A stretch of 64,000 nucleotides of DNA from Steromphala cineraria (GCA_916613615.1 OU744730.1:31964815-32028814); one strand, 5' to 3'; positions 24,018 through 37,700 are shown, counted from the stretch's first letter. The notes: a model not told the origin generated them from the letters alone. A program made the numbers and translations.

Positions 24018-26148
24018 CTGCAAAATGATGAAATACATCTCCATTACTGTCAAATATTGAAAAATGGTAAGAAAAATTACATGTCAAATAATGGGAAATG
24101 TTAAATAAATTAAATGTTCTAGGTCGTCAAAAAAGAATGACACTTGATAATGGTTTGTTTACAAAATCGAATTTAAATAAATGTCTAACGTTGTTTATCG
24201 TGTACTTTTTCAGTACATTGGACAAATGGATCTTCGAGATATAATAATATTTGACAAGTCAACCACAATACCTGATTGTATGTCTGACGCCTCCAAAAGT
24301 CGGGAAAGTTACTTATTTCAGACAAGTCTTTCGGTCGACTCACATTCTTTCAGGGAAATATGGAAGTTTTTAAGTGCTGCCCCCTGTCGGGAGTCTACCT
24401 CAAGGGAGATAATCTATGAATATACTGCTTTCATGATAAGAACTTATCGATAAGGCATATCTGTAATGGACTAATGATTTAAAGAAATATTGAGGGAAAA
24501 TTACCATGCTTGTAAATTCAAAAATATTTTTTGGATATTCTTTAATTATTTCTACATTCTATAAAATAATAAATAGGTTACAGTGATTATTCTAATTATA
24601 GTTTTCAACCTTTAACAATAAATAGTTTGACCCGGTGACTCGCACGAAGCGTCTCCCGCCCTGACCGGGTGAAGGGAAAATTACAATAGGTGAAAGGAGG
24701 TGTAGTATAATAAGCGCGATTACTGGTTTCGGTACTTGCCTGCAATGTACATTTGCGTTCACAAAACAGATCCACCCTTAATTTTGAACAATGCGTGAAT
24801 TTTTAATTTAAAATATTTAGGTATTTTTTTCCTTTCGTTATTCGAGATAAACTGACATAAAATGCTTGCAAAAAGGATTAATTAAACTACAAATAACTAT
24901 TCTATGTTTATAAATTAAATGATTATGAATCATTTGATATTTTTCATTTTCAACGTTTTTCGTCAAAAGATTGCGTAATTTAAAGAAATAACTCAAAGTT
25001 CAGATCAGTTATTTTTTATATAATCCTTAGGTGGCATGTTGCATTTTGGAGAAGGAGTGATATCACACATCATAATGAAAATTCTATATTTATTCAGCAT
25101 TTAGGTATTTTTGAAAATGAGACCGTCATGAACATGCATTGTCTAGAAATAGTGCGATATTGTAAATATTGATGTACGATATAAGTTAATATTCTAGTCA
25201 ACGAAAAAACTTTAGCTTATTCTTGTTTCGTTTTTTTCTCCATGAAATATTTAAAGATGTATAATTCCGTCTCTTCTCTAACTCTTTGAGACATAATCAA
25301 CAAAAGGGCGATGAAATATTTTTCTTTTAATTTTTTAAAGCCCCCTTCCTTTATGCATCGTTATGGTACATTTACATTGCAACTTCAAAAAGATTTTACT
25401 GCATATATTGAAATGTGTCACATGAATAATGAAAATATGAATATCCACATAAGGCAAGATTCAAACTAATTGATACCCATCAATATTTAAGTGTTATATA
25501 ATATGAATAAGTATCATAGATGTATCTAAACAATCATTTCCTTACTTGATGTATATATAAATTGACCTGCTACTATGACAGTAGTATTATTTATCATCCT
25601 CATCATAGTTGATTTTAAATTACGATTTATGAAATTTCCAAAGGGAAAAACAACCAAATCAGCAGTGAAGGAAGATATTTTAAAGGCGCTTTAAAATATG
25701 TAATCACGTCAAAGGCGCGATTGTTTGGCTGATGCAAATGACTTAATCTGAAATTACAAATGTATAACTATCTTACTGTTCGCTTTACAATTTGCGTTTT
25801 TTTATATCACCGATTTAACATATTTTGCAACAAAATCTGGTGATGCATTTCGACAAACAAAATATAATTTTGTGGGTTTTATTTGGTTAATTTATACTGA
25901 ATTGACGTTTTTAATATTAAAAAAACCCAACAACTTCCAAACGTTAATTCTCCCTTTGTAATAAAATAATGCGAAATCACCCAAATATAGAACGCAGACC
26001 GGTATGATACAAAACTCGGTTTGTCGCGCGTGTAACACAGCGTACTTCCTGTATCCGGGTAGTTTTCGATTGACTCGTTGCACATTTCCCAGTACCCGGC
26101 TCAGACCACGTGCAGGTTCATTTCGGTCCTCGCAAACAGTCAGACAAC
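24018..26148. other. Divergent intergenic region between TWSG1 and the KH/CCHC gene
   Basis: About 2.1 kb separating two genes transcribed away from each other, so it must hold both promoters. It is AT-rich. An open frame at 24181-24453 has no recognisable domain and is probably chance. A stem (GACCCGGTGA... with ...TGACCGGGTG) lies at 24629-24672. The last 150 bases before the KH gene become less AT-rich and contain a CACGTG E-box at 26107-26112. No clear TATA box was assigned. Confidence 0.5.
26107..26112. promoter_or_regulatory. CACGTG E-box just upstream of the KH/CCHC gene
   Basis: A perfect CACGTG palindrome lies 37 bases before the chosen ATG. This is the recognition sequence of Myc/Max, USF and related bHLH factors. 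It may fall in the 5' untranslated region rather than the promoter. Confidence 0.35.
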
Positions 26149-26757
26149 ATGTATAATTCGGACAGACGAGGAGGTCGAGGCGGTTTTGGTGGAGGTGGAG
26201 GAGGATATGATGACCAATATCGTGGCGGAGGTGGAGGTGGCGGCGGCAGTTGGGGTGGCAGTTCACGAGGAGGATCCTCAAAACAAATGTATGTAAACGC
26301 CGATTGTGTGGGCAGAATCATCGGAAAAGGTGGCTCTAAAATCCGTGAACTACAGGATACAAGTGGCGCCCGAATCACAGTAAACAGCAAAGAACCCGAA
26401 AATGGAAAGGTCAAGGTCCAAATATCTGGCAGTGACGAAAGCTGTTCCCACGCAGAAGACTTGATCAACGACATTACAGAGTATTTCGGTGAAGGTGGCC
26501 AATATGGAGGCGGCGGCGGTGGTGGAAGAGGGGGATTCGGCGGCCAAAGGCGCGAAGGTGGATTCGGAGGTGGCGGCGGCGGCGGTGGCAGAGAGTGTTA
26601 CAAATGTGGAGAAGAGGGACATTTTGCCCGCGAATGTCCGAGTGGCGGGGATTCATATCAGTCCAGGAGTGGCGGCGGCGGTGGTGGCGGAAACAGGGGA
26701 TGCTACAAATGTGGGGGAGAGGGTCACATTGCTAGAGACTGTCCAGACGGGTACTAG
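26149..26757 (+). CDS. Glycine-rich KH-domain and double CCHC zinc-knuckle RNA-binding protein
   Basis: A single uninterrupted frame of 202 aa. The ATG at 26149 is the first in frame; upstream extension would need a non-ATG start. Order: Gly/Arg/Tyr-rich N-terminus with RGG-like repeats (about 6-43), one KH domain (about 46-115) with core [16 protein letters not shown] and an intact GxxG loop (GKGG, 59-62), a second Gly-rich linker, then two CX2CX4HX4C knuckles, [14 protein letters not shown] (150-163) and [14 protein letters not shown] (185-198). KH domains and retroviral-type zinc knuckles both bind single-stranded RNA or DNA, so a role in mRNA binding or ribonucleoprotein assembly is inferred. 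The zinc knuckles resemble those of CNBP and of invertebrate Vasa proteins; the KH domain resembles that of DDX43-type helicases. No helicase domain is present. The gene lacks introns, unlike its neighbours, so a retrocopy origin is possible. The exact orthologue is not recognised. Confidence 0.88.
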   Translation: MYNSDRRGGRGGFGGGGGGYDDQYRGGGGGGGGSWGGSSRGGSSKQMYVNADCVGRIIGKGGSKIRELQDTSGARITVNSKEPENGKVKVQISGSDESCSHAEDLINDITEYFGEGGQYGGGGGGGRGGFGGQRREGGFGGGGGGGGRECYKCGEEGHFARECPSGGDSYQSRSGGGGGGGNRGCYKCGGEGHIARDCPDGY

Positions 26758-27390
26758 ACCAAGCTCATGAGAATTGTTGGGTACTGGCTTGCCCTGAGTC
26801 CCAGTCGCTAAGAAGACGAATCCTGATCATATTTGGTCGCCTATTTTGGCCATTATTGGTCGCCAATTGCATTTTTGATTTTAACACATCTAGCTATAAG
26901 CTCCATCTATCTTGCTCCAGATTATTCATCAGTTCATTGCATTTTACTTTCCCCCATGGACCTTGACATTTAACGCAACATCTGTGGTGTATCCAGACAA
27001 AGAAACTGTGCTTATGCTCTGCTAATTGTGCTCATGTCCAGTGAAATTTGAACTGATGCAGAGAACCAATTTGTCGCAAATGAGTTGAATTTTTTTTGTG
27101 CAACTTGTTGAGAACTTGACTATTCGAAGATGTTGGTGTTGACCCAGAGAGAATCGTGAACTTATGAACTTCTTTTTAAAAATCAGTTTGACCAAATTGC
27201 AGAACAAGTTGCCTTTGTTTCGGGTTGCATGAAATCTTGTGTTACACTTTGCAAGGAAATTCATGGATGACAAAGAACTGAACAAGATTTCATGCAACTG
27301 TTTGCTCCTGAGAACTTTGATAAAGATATTGCACTGACAAATTTTGAATTGGAGGAATTATTTTGCATATTCTTGTTGTATGAACCTGAT

Positions 27391-27406
27391 AATAAAGATG
27401 AATAAA
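27391..27406 (+). terminator. Polyadenylation signals of the KH/CCHC gene
   Basis: Two overlapping-range AATAAA signals (27391-27396 and 27401-27406) follow a roughly 630-base 3' untranslated region. Confidence 0.65.
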
Positions 27407-27539
27407 ATTGATAAAGCGACAATTTCAAAAGATTAGTTTGTCTTTTATAAGGATGGTTTTCCCTGTTACATTGCATGATCGGTAGATAATTCTATCTGTT
27501 CAACCTCTCGAAATTTTATGAAAATAATGTAAATTCAAG

Positions 27540-27645
27540 CACAGGGGCACGTCACGAGTAAATTTCTAAAAAAAATAACCTGGTTCTAATTTATTAAGAA
27601 CCAGGTTATTTTTTTTTAGAAATTTACTCGTGACGTGCCCCTGTG
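27540..27645. repeat. Near-perfect 106-bp hairpin downstream of the KH/CCHC gene
   Basis: CACAGGGGCACGTCACGAGT at 27540 pairs with ACTCGTGACGTGCCCCTGTG ending at 27645. Arms are about 48 bases with an 8-11 base loop; the only asymmetry is the length of an A/T run. It lies about 135 bases after the polyadenylation signals and looks like a MITE. Confidence 0.75.
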
Positions 27646-28804
27646 ATTCAAGGTGTTGGGATGTAGTATGAATAGTTGACAAAGAGCCTAGATCCCACCG
27701 GGGTTTTGGCTTCATTTGTAGAAGTCGGGGTACTATAAAATACCTTTGCTTGAGTTGAGGTACAATAATAACTAGAGTTGTGACAATATACATGTCGTGT
27801 TACGTATTGTTGACTACAAAATTCCCAATTTAATATTAATATCAAGGTGTTTGTCAAAACTCGAAACTGTTTTAATTACAATGAAAATAACTTGTCATGA
27901 TGTCTATATCGTCACAAACTCAATAGTAACAATACCAGCAGTCAAAATTTGAGGATCTTGTGTAAATAATCATTTTCTGTTCTATCAATTGTTACATCAA
28001 AGAAACTAACTGCAAAAGTTACAAGAATGAATTGCACATACATCTTGTGCCCCGACTTGCTAAAAATACGCATTTACCATGAGGCCTAGACATCAGTGAT
28101 CAGTTACCGTCGCATTTAGTTTAAAATATGGGATTACGTTTCATTTAAGATGTGATTGGCATCTTTTTATCATTTAATGAATTCTGAAGTAATGTTTTCA
28201 ATGTAAGAGTGCCTTTAATGGCTGATATGCTGCCCAAGTGGTGTTGAAAAATAACTTGCAAACTCAGTTTGATTTGGTTTTATGATGTATCTGTTTGCAA
28301 TAACATCTAAAAGCTTAATGTCAGATATTTGGCATTTGGCATGTATAGGAACCCTTGAGAAAAGTAAATGGCTTCATTTACACTGAGGTAAACACTTGAC
28401 TTATTTATTTGTCATCAGGATAAACATGAAGGGAATCAAATTTATCTGGAATTGAAAAACTGCCGCATAAAACCATTCTCATTCAATTCATGAGACGATG
28501 TACAATTTCACTAGTGATATATCTGAGATGTAAAAAAATTTAAAGGATCATATGTTTATAATTTGAAAATGATTGAGTAAATTAATATTACAAAGAACCA
28601 AGTACTTTGTGGAACCTTTGAAAGTTAAATCCAAACAAATTTAATTTATAGAATTTCAAGTACACAAATAAAGATGACTTCTTGTTAACAATTTTGGAAT
28701 AATTGTACTTGAGAAAGTGGGAACAGTACATAAGTTTTCTGCAATCATTAAAATGCTACACACTGCTAATGGCTAAAGTTTGCTCACTAACTCATTCACA
28801 ATGC

Positions 28805-29170
28805 TACAGTTACTATGGGTATGTTTGTTGAACTACTCCGTGAGGTGTCAGGGTTATTATTTTATGCCAGACTTTATAAACAGTGTTGTCTGATCACGTG
28901 TTGCAGGAAAGTATCATTTTCAATCTTGTCTTATGTCGTATAGTGACAACAGGAAAGTTCCAAGTTGGGATAATGATTGTAAATCGGACAATAACATGCA
29001 TCAATCAAATGTAACTTTAGAAACTTATTTAAAGCAATAGGAGTTGATAATGTTTGATGGAATTGGAAATTTGTGAATTTGGTTTCAGTAATTATATGAC
29101 GGTTACAAGATTTTCATTAAAAGCATTCATCATATAATTGTCATTTAGAGAATAAATAAGAGATATTTTG
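28805..29170 (+). repeat. Dispersed repeat family K, copy 2
   Basis: Matches 3290-3700 block by block: CTCCGTGAG, GACTTTATAAACAGTGT, GATCACG...GGAAAGTATC, AATCGGACAATAACATG, AGGAGTTGATA and GAAATTTGTGAATTT. Confidence 0.55.
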
Positions 29171-29713
29171 AATTGATACCATGAATTATGCCTTTTACAT
29201 TCATATGAAAACAAAACTAATTTAAACTATATGTGATGAAAATCACTTGGTGGCTCTTAACACTTGGCGAAAAATGCTTCACTTTTAAAACTGTTGGGCC
29301 CTATCACTTAAGTTCATTAAAAATTAACAATACTCTTAACTCTTTTATACCACCAGACTTTGTCAAATAGCCAGGCTTTGAAGACATTTTGTAGTGGTAT
29401 ATATTAAAAAAAAGGCAAGACCTTCTATTCTCCACAAAACAAGTTATGAATCAACCCTAATTTTCAATTTTAATTTATTCTTTTGTCATATTTAAAGTTG
29501 ATTAAGATTGCATTATTGGGTGGTCCTTACCCTATACAGTCTGATTAAAATTGGCCGTGTTCTGAGGAATAAAATGTTAAAAATGTTGCCTATTGGTTCT
29601 CGTAAAAAAAATTGATTTAAATTTCAAAATGATTTCCCCATCAAATATTTGATATCTGTAGCAAATGTTAGGCTGATAATATTGTTTTAAGAGATCCTAT
29701 GCCTTTGGAAGAT

Positions 29714-29978
29714 CAGTCTAAGTAAACCTAGCCTCAATATTATCCGTTTCACTCCTATACTGAGTCTAGAAAGGTCTAGTAGAGGGTCGCGTCCGCCAAC
29801 CTTTCTGCGACCTATGACCCTCCAATGTTATACGTGCGAAGTCAGACTATTATGGATTGGTAAGATGAGTTCTGATTAGTCAATTCGATACGTGGGCTGA
29901 CGCGACCCTCTACTGGGCCTTTCTAGACTCAGTATAGAAGTGAAACGGATAATATTGAGGCTAGGTTTACTTAGACTG
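29714..29978. mobile_element. MITE family H, full-length copy with perfect 9-bp target duplication
   Basis: Terminal inverted repeats start CAGTCTAAGTAAACCTAGCC and end with the reverse complement; pairing extends about 95 bases inward (including AGAGGGTCGCGTC). TTGGAAGAT flanks both sides exactly (29705-29713 and 29979-29987). A 9-bp duplication with long inverted repeats fits a Mutator-like (MULE) element. There is no coding capacity. Confidence 0.8.
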
Positions 29979-30267
29979 TTGGAAGATGTGTTAGTCTGTA
30001 ATAGACCAAAAGGCCTAATTGATAGATTATAGATACTTCTTCCTTAGAAACATAAAAAGTCTTAACTACTGAAATATATTCACAAACATGCGATCATCAA
30101 TGCAAACAAGTTGTTAACGTTATCTATGATAGAGACATCATTTGCATGATTTTACAATATCTTATATATATTTTAAATAGAAGTCTTCAACCTTAGAGAT
30201 AAAGATAATTCAGAAGCTGATGAGCTGCAGTGCTTGCTCTGTTTTCAGATAACATGCTAGTTAAAAG

Positions 30268-30668
30268 TAGGGATGTCACGATACACCGTCGTGGTACAGT
30301 TTAAGATACAATACACGATACAGTCAACTGTATTGTGATACAAATTTTAGTGAATATCGTTTTTATTTTGGTGAATATCGTTGTGTATTTGTGTGAATAT
30401 TGAATCAATAAATCCAGAGTTAGTTAAATTCCTTGTTAAGATATCTTTAATATAGCATTAAATGACTTTTCATGAAAAAGTTGGCTTATTTTAGTCTTTA
30501 TATGCTGGTTACTCAGACAAGTCTCTTTAGGTATATTAAATATAGATCTCTGAATTTTTATCTAACCGTAATAATGTCGAATTTAGTGTATCGTGATATG
30601 TATCGTATCGTGACCTCAGTATCGTGATATGTATTGTATCGCAAGGTACCTGTATCGTGACATCCCTA
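30268..30668. mobile_element. hAT-type MITE with TAGGGATGTCACGATAC ends
   Basis: Terminal inverted repeats are TAGGGATGTCACGATAC and GTATCGTGACATCCCTA. The flanks GTTAAAAG (30260-30267) and GTTACAAG (30669-30676) form an 8-bp target duplication with one mismatch, as expected for hAT transposons. Subterminal GATAC/GTATC repeats are abundant. Confidence 0.8.
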
Positions 30669-31717
30669 GTTACAAGCATATACTGAAAGATTGTACATTC
30701 AATTTTGAACAGCCCCAAATAAAAGTGCCGGTAATAGGGTTGATAAGGAATAAGGTAGTGGCAGACTTACTCGCAATAAGATAGGTATAGTACACTAGCT
30801 TTCTCGTAAGCTTAACTTTATATTAAAGGGTTATATGGATGATAAACTTCTTTATTGTAGATAGTAGCCATGTTTCTGAAAGTTTTAAATTATCTATTCC
30901 AAAACTTCACTATACTTTCTATTATAAAGAAGACAATCATCCATAAAACTCCTAGTTTATTTCATATTTCCAATAACTAAAATGCCTCTGAAACATTTAA
31001 GAATATATATATGTGTATCAACAATGATGAAGACATGACTTAGTTACTTATACTCAAGCAGTACACTTTAAATGAATCTGTGAATTAATGGTTATCATTT
31101 AAAATAAAATTGGCTTTTAAAATCATCGCCTTGAATATTGGTTAACAGTTGTGAATATAAGAGATTAGGTCTCTCCAAGTGTTTCTGGCAAGAATGGACT
31201 AAAACTGCTTCATAATAATGTCAGGGAAAAAGGGGTTTTGGAAGGCCTTAGAGGAATGATACTAGATTTTAAGATATAGGCTAAAGTTCTTAAAAGCTAG
31301 CTAGTGCAGTAAATAAGATTTGCATGATTAAGTATGAAGAAATGGAGTCAATGTAAATGCATTTGTGATCTCTTTATTGAGAACTTCAAGATTTTCAATA
31401 ATGCCATTTATATACTGTTATCTCTTGATTGTAAGAAAAAAAAACACATTTCACATAAACAAAGCCTTCCTTTGAATACATTTATTTAGTCTAAAAACAT
31501 GAACCCAAAAATAATTTTATTTTATATGTGATTTTTATTTTCAATTTTAATAAATATTTTTGTTTGGTTTTATTGATCATTTGATATGTCTGAACATGTT
31601 TGAATTAAACAGTAAGTGAAGTAGTTGTGACGAAAGTAGTATTTGTCTGAAATTTGTCAACAACAACCAAACGAAGGTACACCGTAGTCTAAAGAAAACA
31701 AGCCTTATTCCGTGAAA

Positions 31718-34700
31718 ATGGCGAATGCTGACAACGGCAGTGCATCACATACATGTCCTATATGTCTTGATGTATTACAGGACCCCGTCAGAATATCTTG
31801 TCCGTATAAACATGTGTGAGTTTCGATCTATACTTCCTAATTGTCCGGATTTCGATCATGTCTTGGTTTTTTGATCATCGTTATTTGTAGTTTCGTTTTT
31901 GAGAATCATTGAATTTGGAAATAATAAATCACAATTATACGTTTATATTTAATAAACTTCATACTTATGTCACAGTTTCGACTTATTACAATGCTATTTT
32001 TATTTATGAAGTTGTAATTTGAGGCTTTTCACTTGCTAGTTTTGTTTTGAAATCCATGTTGAGATATGAAACTACAATACAAGGAAGTTACAATAACTTC
32101 AAATTTAAGTTTGTACAATAGAATCATTTTAACAATTAGTATCCTATGTTGTTTATGATTCATGCAATCTCCACAGAGCCAGATCAAGTCATGAAATGTT
32201 GGTCGAGCCTCTGTTCGGATCAGTCAGTGTTCTTATTAGACGATCATGCTTGCCTCGGTAGCTCCCCTACGCCGTGCTAAGCTCCGCTGTAGTCACTTCT
32301 AGCATACTTTGTCTATGTTCTTATAAGACCAAATCCGTAGGTTCTGGCATTTTTCCCTTTGCATGAAAAATTTATACCTCAATCCATTTGAATGATTTTA
32401 GCAAATGACAATGCTTCTCGCATGGAAAGGGTTGTTTATATCACATGCCTTTGCCATGATTCAGTAGCCAAACTGATGATTTTAGAGCAGCATCGCTGAT
32501 TGAACAATTAACTTTGATTGCGTCCAATCAGGCATCTCAAATTTTACCCCACAAACTTGGCTAATAAGAATAGAGGCTTGATTAACATTTCATTAGTGAT
32601 CTGCCTCTTTGGGGAGAGAATCTTATTCATTGCTGCCAGGGCCACAGGGACTGGTTTTGCCAATTATAATTATATCCTTTCTTATCAAAAATTTTTTCAT
32701 TGACAACTATAATACATTATGATAAGTAAGGATCCTGGGTATATGACATAATCATTCTAAAACATCTCATCTGGTTTGCCTGGGGGTTCAGAATGGAAGA
32801 ATGAAGATATATTCAATACAGCCAGCATACAAACAGCATCAAAAGCCAGATAATTACCTTTTGTCCAGGTTATTTTACTTAGAACTCAGAAAGACAACTT
32901 TTCAATTTCCACACAAAAATCATGCTCTACAAAATCATTGACATATATATACTGAGTTAAATCTGTGTTTCCACTGAAACCAAATAGCAAAGAATAAAAC
33001 CACTCTCATCAAAATGGAAAATATATTGGACTTTCTTTTTCACATTCTTTTATTAGGATATCTTTTACTACATGGAGGGTGCCATGTTTCGACGAGCCCG
33101 CACCAACAACCAGTCTGATTAAAATCGACAGAGCTCCGAGGAATAAAAAAGGAAAAATATTGTCTCTATCGGGTTCAAACCAGTCGGGATGTCCTCTCCG
33201 TCTTGGTCTGAATGCACCCACCTCTATTGCATGTTTCTGACGCAAGCTCATTTAAACAATTGGACGGCAAAAGCTTTCAATATCATGCTAAGGGCAGGTA
33301 ACTCCAGTGTACCGTACATTACACAAAATTGCCGCTAAACGCTACTTAAAAACAAGAATGTGATTGGATAGCTTACAACTGGATTTGTCTGTGCTAAACT
33401 GCTTATAGAATCATGCGATAGAGTAGAGATAGATATAGTATCCTGAGTGGTTCGAACCCTGATAGAGACAATATTTATATTATTTTATTCCTTGGACTAA
33501 GTTTGATTTTAATCAGACTGAGAGGTTAATAAAAAAAAAGTAAATTATAAAATGATTCTGCATATATGTTGTTGGATCTTTTTCTTGTTTCCAGATACTG
33601 TTTATGCTGCGCAGAATCCCTGAGAGAATCAGAATCTCCGACCTGCCCTGAATGTAGACTAGAGTTTGATCCATCCCAGTTTGAGAGGGCAGATGATGTC
33701 GTAAGAATACTCAGAACTAAGAAAGGAAGCTGTCAGTGGTGCCAAAAAACGGTGAGCTTTTCTGTTTGTATCTTGTTTTATGATTTCATAGTTTGATGAA
33801 CACTAACACCTTGAAGATTCTTTATAAGTTTATCATCATAGCAGGGCTCCAGATAATTATTTTGACTCGTGCGTATTTTACTCATCAAATTTTAAATTAA
33901 GGAGTAAAATAGCACATGAATAAAAACTAAGGAGTACGGTATTTTACCAATTTCAACATTTTATTTCTGAAGGAGACAAGTAAATTAGCAGCCCTGAACC
34001 TGCTTTACTGATGACCGGAACAACATAGTCTAGACTTGCTTGATAGTAACGTTTAGTCAGGGCTTGCTGTAATCAAAAGTGTTCCCCGAACATGGATGGT
34101 GATTAGATCGATAGCAGCAGGCTCATTCGGAATATTTGAAAATCTCTTTGTGAAAACTGGACATTCTATTCGAGATATAACACATTGTATATGTTGAACC
34201 AAAACAATATTTGACAATTACATTAACGCATGTAAATAAAATCTGACTCGTAACCTCAGAACCTCATGCGTATCTGTCACTCATTGATTTCATAATTTAT
34301 GCGTAAATCTTAATTGTCCATGTGTATTTTACGCAGATACGCATCTTATCTGGGGCCCTGCATAGTTTTGGGAACAAATTTCAGATTTCCTCAAAAATAG
34401 ATCCCATCCAGATATAGTCAAATTCCAAGCACATCCATATGTATCATAAATGAATTAAGCTGTTGTACAATCTTTGATATTTTGTCTGTCATTTGGTATG
34501 GTTTGACTAACCAAAGTTCATCAAATTTATTATCAGGCTAACAAAATATTCTGTTGATGTATGAGGTGTAACGATACGGGAGGGTTGTGATACGATTCGT
34601 ATCCCTATATATATGGGGGTCACGATACGCTATGTATCCCGGTACATATATGAGACAATGATCTTTTCACAAACTTTTGGAGTCAGTTAATCTTGAGAAA

Positions 34701-37700
34701 GAATTGATTTGATGCTTTTTTGATGTAATTGTAATAAAATCAAACTTGCAAATTTTAGAAGAGGTTCATGTGTGCATAATGAAGTATCTTTTTAATGTCT
34801 CAGTTTTGAGCACCTATATTGAGAATTTATCATTATTTTATGTATCCCGATACGCATCCTACGATACGATATGATATATTGTGGCCTGTGTATCAGGATA
34901 CGAAAATGTATTGCCGTATTGTTACACCTCTAGTTGATATGCACCAAAATCTGATGTCTATTTAAGAATTGAATGTCAGTTTGTGTGTTTGCACTGGAAA
35001 ATGAACGATGTAAAAGCTACATTCAAACTTGTGTGAACCCAGCAAGCTTGCGAGCGGGTTCACATGAAAGTTTGAATGTAGTTTTTACATCGTTCATTTT
35101 CCAGTGCAAACACACAAACTGACATTCAATTCTTATAATTTCGCACCATATATGGAATGGAACGGCGGAGTGATATGAATACTGTTTTTTTCATTTGAAC
35201 GAGTAACACTGCGACATGCGACCAGAAATAATCCCAATTTGAAAAGAAACTGAATATTTATCAAAATAAGTCTGTGTTATATATGAGATAAGATAACATG
35301 ATGCACAAAGAATTTCTAAATGAAGCGCAAACTTGTATAAAATCCCTTCGTGCAAGGACAAGAGATCAGAGTTATCTGCCTTACATTTATGCATTAGACG
35401 TCGTGTCATGCTGGCCGCCATTTGCAGGGGTATCTTCGTCAAAATATGTAAACAACAGTAATTAGATTAGTGACATGTAACTGCTCTATCGATAATTGTC
35501 ATCTCTTGTGTATACATCGTGAGTATGAAGACTGTCTTTGTTACGCTTTACAGTACTCAATAATGACCGTAATGCAAATATTTATCTCGTTCCGTTCGAT
35601 CAGATCTACTATTTTGCAAAATGATTAGAGCCTATCAAATGATCTAAAAAAAATGATAAAAGTGAATGTTTTCAAATCAATATAATCTACTTGGAAAATA
35701 AAGCTATAATTACAATTCCATTGGTAATTTTTACCAACAAATTCTTGAATAACATTTGGTTTGATGTTGGACGGAGAATCAAAGTAGTTCCGGTCAACGT
35801 TCACACAAGTATGAACACTGTTTTTGTGAGTTCATGGGAAATGAATCGACGAAACTTAGATCACATGACCATGCCCTAGACCAATCAACGTTCGGGAATA
35901 TGTGTAAACTTCAGAGTGTGAAATTATTTGTCAATAACCTCGTTTGATTTTCCAGATGGCGGTCAGCAAGCTAAGAGACCACGTCCCGAGCTGTCAGAGT
36001 GCCAGTCACAGTATTCCCAAGTTCAAGCCAGTGAAAGAAACATCACAACCAATTCCGTTGTGAGTACTATCATATTTATTTTCATCAGTTAATCAAGCTG
36101 CAAGTCCTAATGACATTGCCTGGCTTATGGCAAGATATTCGTATGTATTGCTCTTCTGCATAGTTTTCTTTTCACTTTACCTTTACAATTGGATCAGTTT
36201 GTAAACACTAATTCCATTGGTCAGGGATGATCGGTAAGCCATGCTCACTGTTTTGCTTGAAACCGTAAAGTTTTCTTATTCTTTCAGGAATGTTCCCAAC
36301 AGATCCACATTCTGCTGCCCGTACTGTGAAGAAAAGAATTTTGACTGTTCTTCTCTTGTAAAACACTGCAACAAATTTCACAAGAGTGGCCCACAACAAA
36401 TGGTATGTTTTCGTAAAATGTTATCGTCCCCCCTGCCGTAACAGGAATTGGGGGCTATGTATTCAGTGCATCTGTCCTTACAGCCATACATCCATAATTC
36501 TGCAAGTCTAGATTAACCGAATACACAAACGGTAAAGAAATGATATGAATAAAGGTATAGTAATTGTTTTTAATATTTCAAGACAAAATTTTAGTCTAGG
36601 TAAAACCAAAGGTATGAAAGAGGAGAGTTATTTTCTCAACAATTTCAATAGAGATAAAATAATTAGTAGATAAACATACTGTGTTTGCGTAGCTTGAGGC
36701 TTTCAATGGATAATTTAGAGCTATAATAATTCCATTATATGCCGCTGATTTCCAAACACAGTATGTTTATCTCCATTCTACCATAATAGGGATTTAATCG
36801 AACTATATTCTTTCGCATTGTCTCAGGCTATAATGCCCGTGCACAATTTCCACGGAGCGACATTCACACAGCGTTGACGGATTTGGTAATCTCAAATGAC
36901 GTAACTTATAGTAGGCCTGGGCTGACAAATATCCAAATGCTGCAAAGGGAGCTCACTCTATTCAATAGACCATGCCAACAGGAAATCTGAACAGTTGTCT
37001 GTGTCGTGGATTTTGTAGGTTTTGACAGCATTCAATCGATTAGCTTGTGGAAAGTGTGATTAGATTTGATAAATAATGTGCATAAACAAAATCATGGCTT
37101 ATTTTTGAGAATTTTTCGAAACAACAGCCATATGTATATAACTGTTACTTGGCAACAATTCAATTCCTGCGCATTTGATGAGGACCATATAAATAAATAT
37201 GAGCCCCCTGATTTTTCACGGTAGCCAATCAAAAACAAGTATTTTGCTCATTTATGGTAGAATTGATTATAATGGGAGGGTTGTTATTATTATGATATTT
37301 CATCGCCCCTGCAGGTCTGTCCGGTGTGTGCCTCCATGCCGTGGGGAGACACGAGTCACGTGAGCGCCAACCTGCTCCAGCACCTCAACCTCCGACACCG
37401 CTTCGAGTACGAGACTTACGTGGTGAGCTTAAACATATCTTGATTGCAAGTTGGAACAGCAAGATTTTCTGTATAACACAACATTTCAAATAGGGGTGTG
37501 AGGATATATGATACATTATGTATCTCGATATCTCATTGCGATACAATTTATGATACACATCATGATATGCTATTTTAAGGTTTTTGAAAAAATAATAATT
37601 TAATTTAGACAAATTCTGTTTTTTTTTCTGGCTATCTCATTGTGATATTATTTGATATGATACGCATCCATGATTTGAAAAAATAAATAATTAAATTTTC

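Larger units (their letters stand above)
27646..31717. other. Intergenic region between the KH/CCHC and RNF114-like genes
   Basis: About 4 kb of AT-rich sequence without a supportable gene. It contains a copy of the GCCCAAG(C/T)GG-type repeat near 28217-28245, dispersed repeat K (28805-29170), a 265-bp MITE with 9-bp target duplication (29714-29978) and a 401-bp hAT-type MITE (30268-30668). The RNF114-like start codon follows at 31718; nothing promoter-like was firmly identified. Confidence 0.5.

Noticed and set aside
24181..24453. 90-residue open frame upstream of TWSG1
   Set aside because: No recognisable motif; lies in the divergent promoter interval and has no supporting splice sites.
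26118..26474. Proline-rich open frame on the - strand
   Set aside because: It is the antisense shadow of the glycine-rich KH/CCHC coding sequence.
33009..33251. 80-residue open frame on the - strand
   Set aside because: It lies within family A MITE copy 1 in an intron of the RNF114-like gene.
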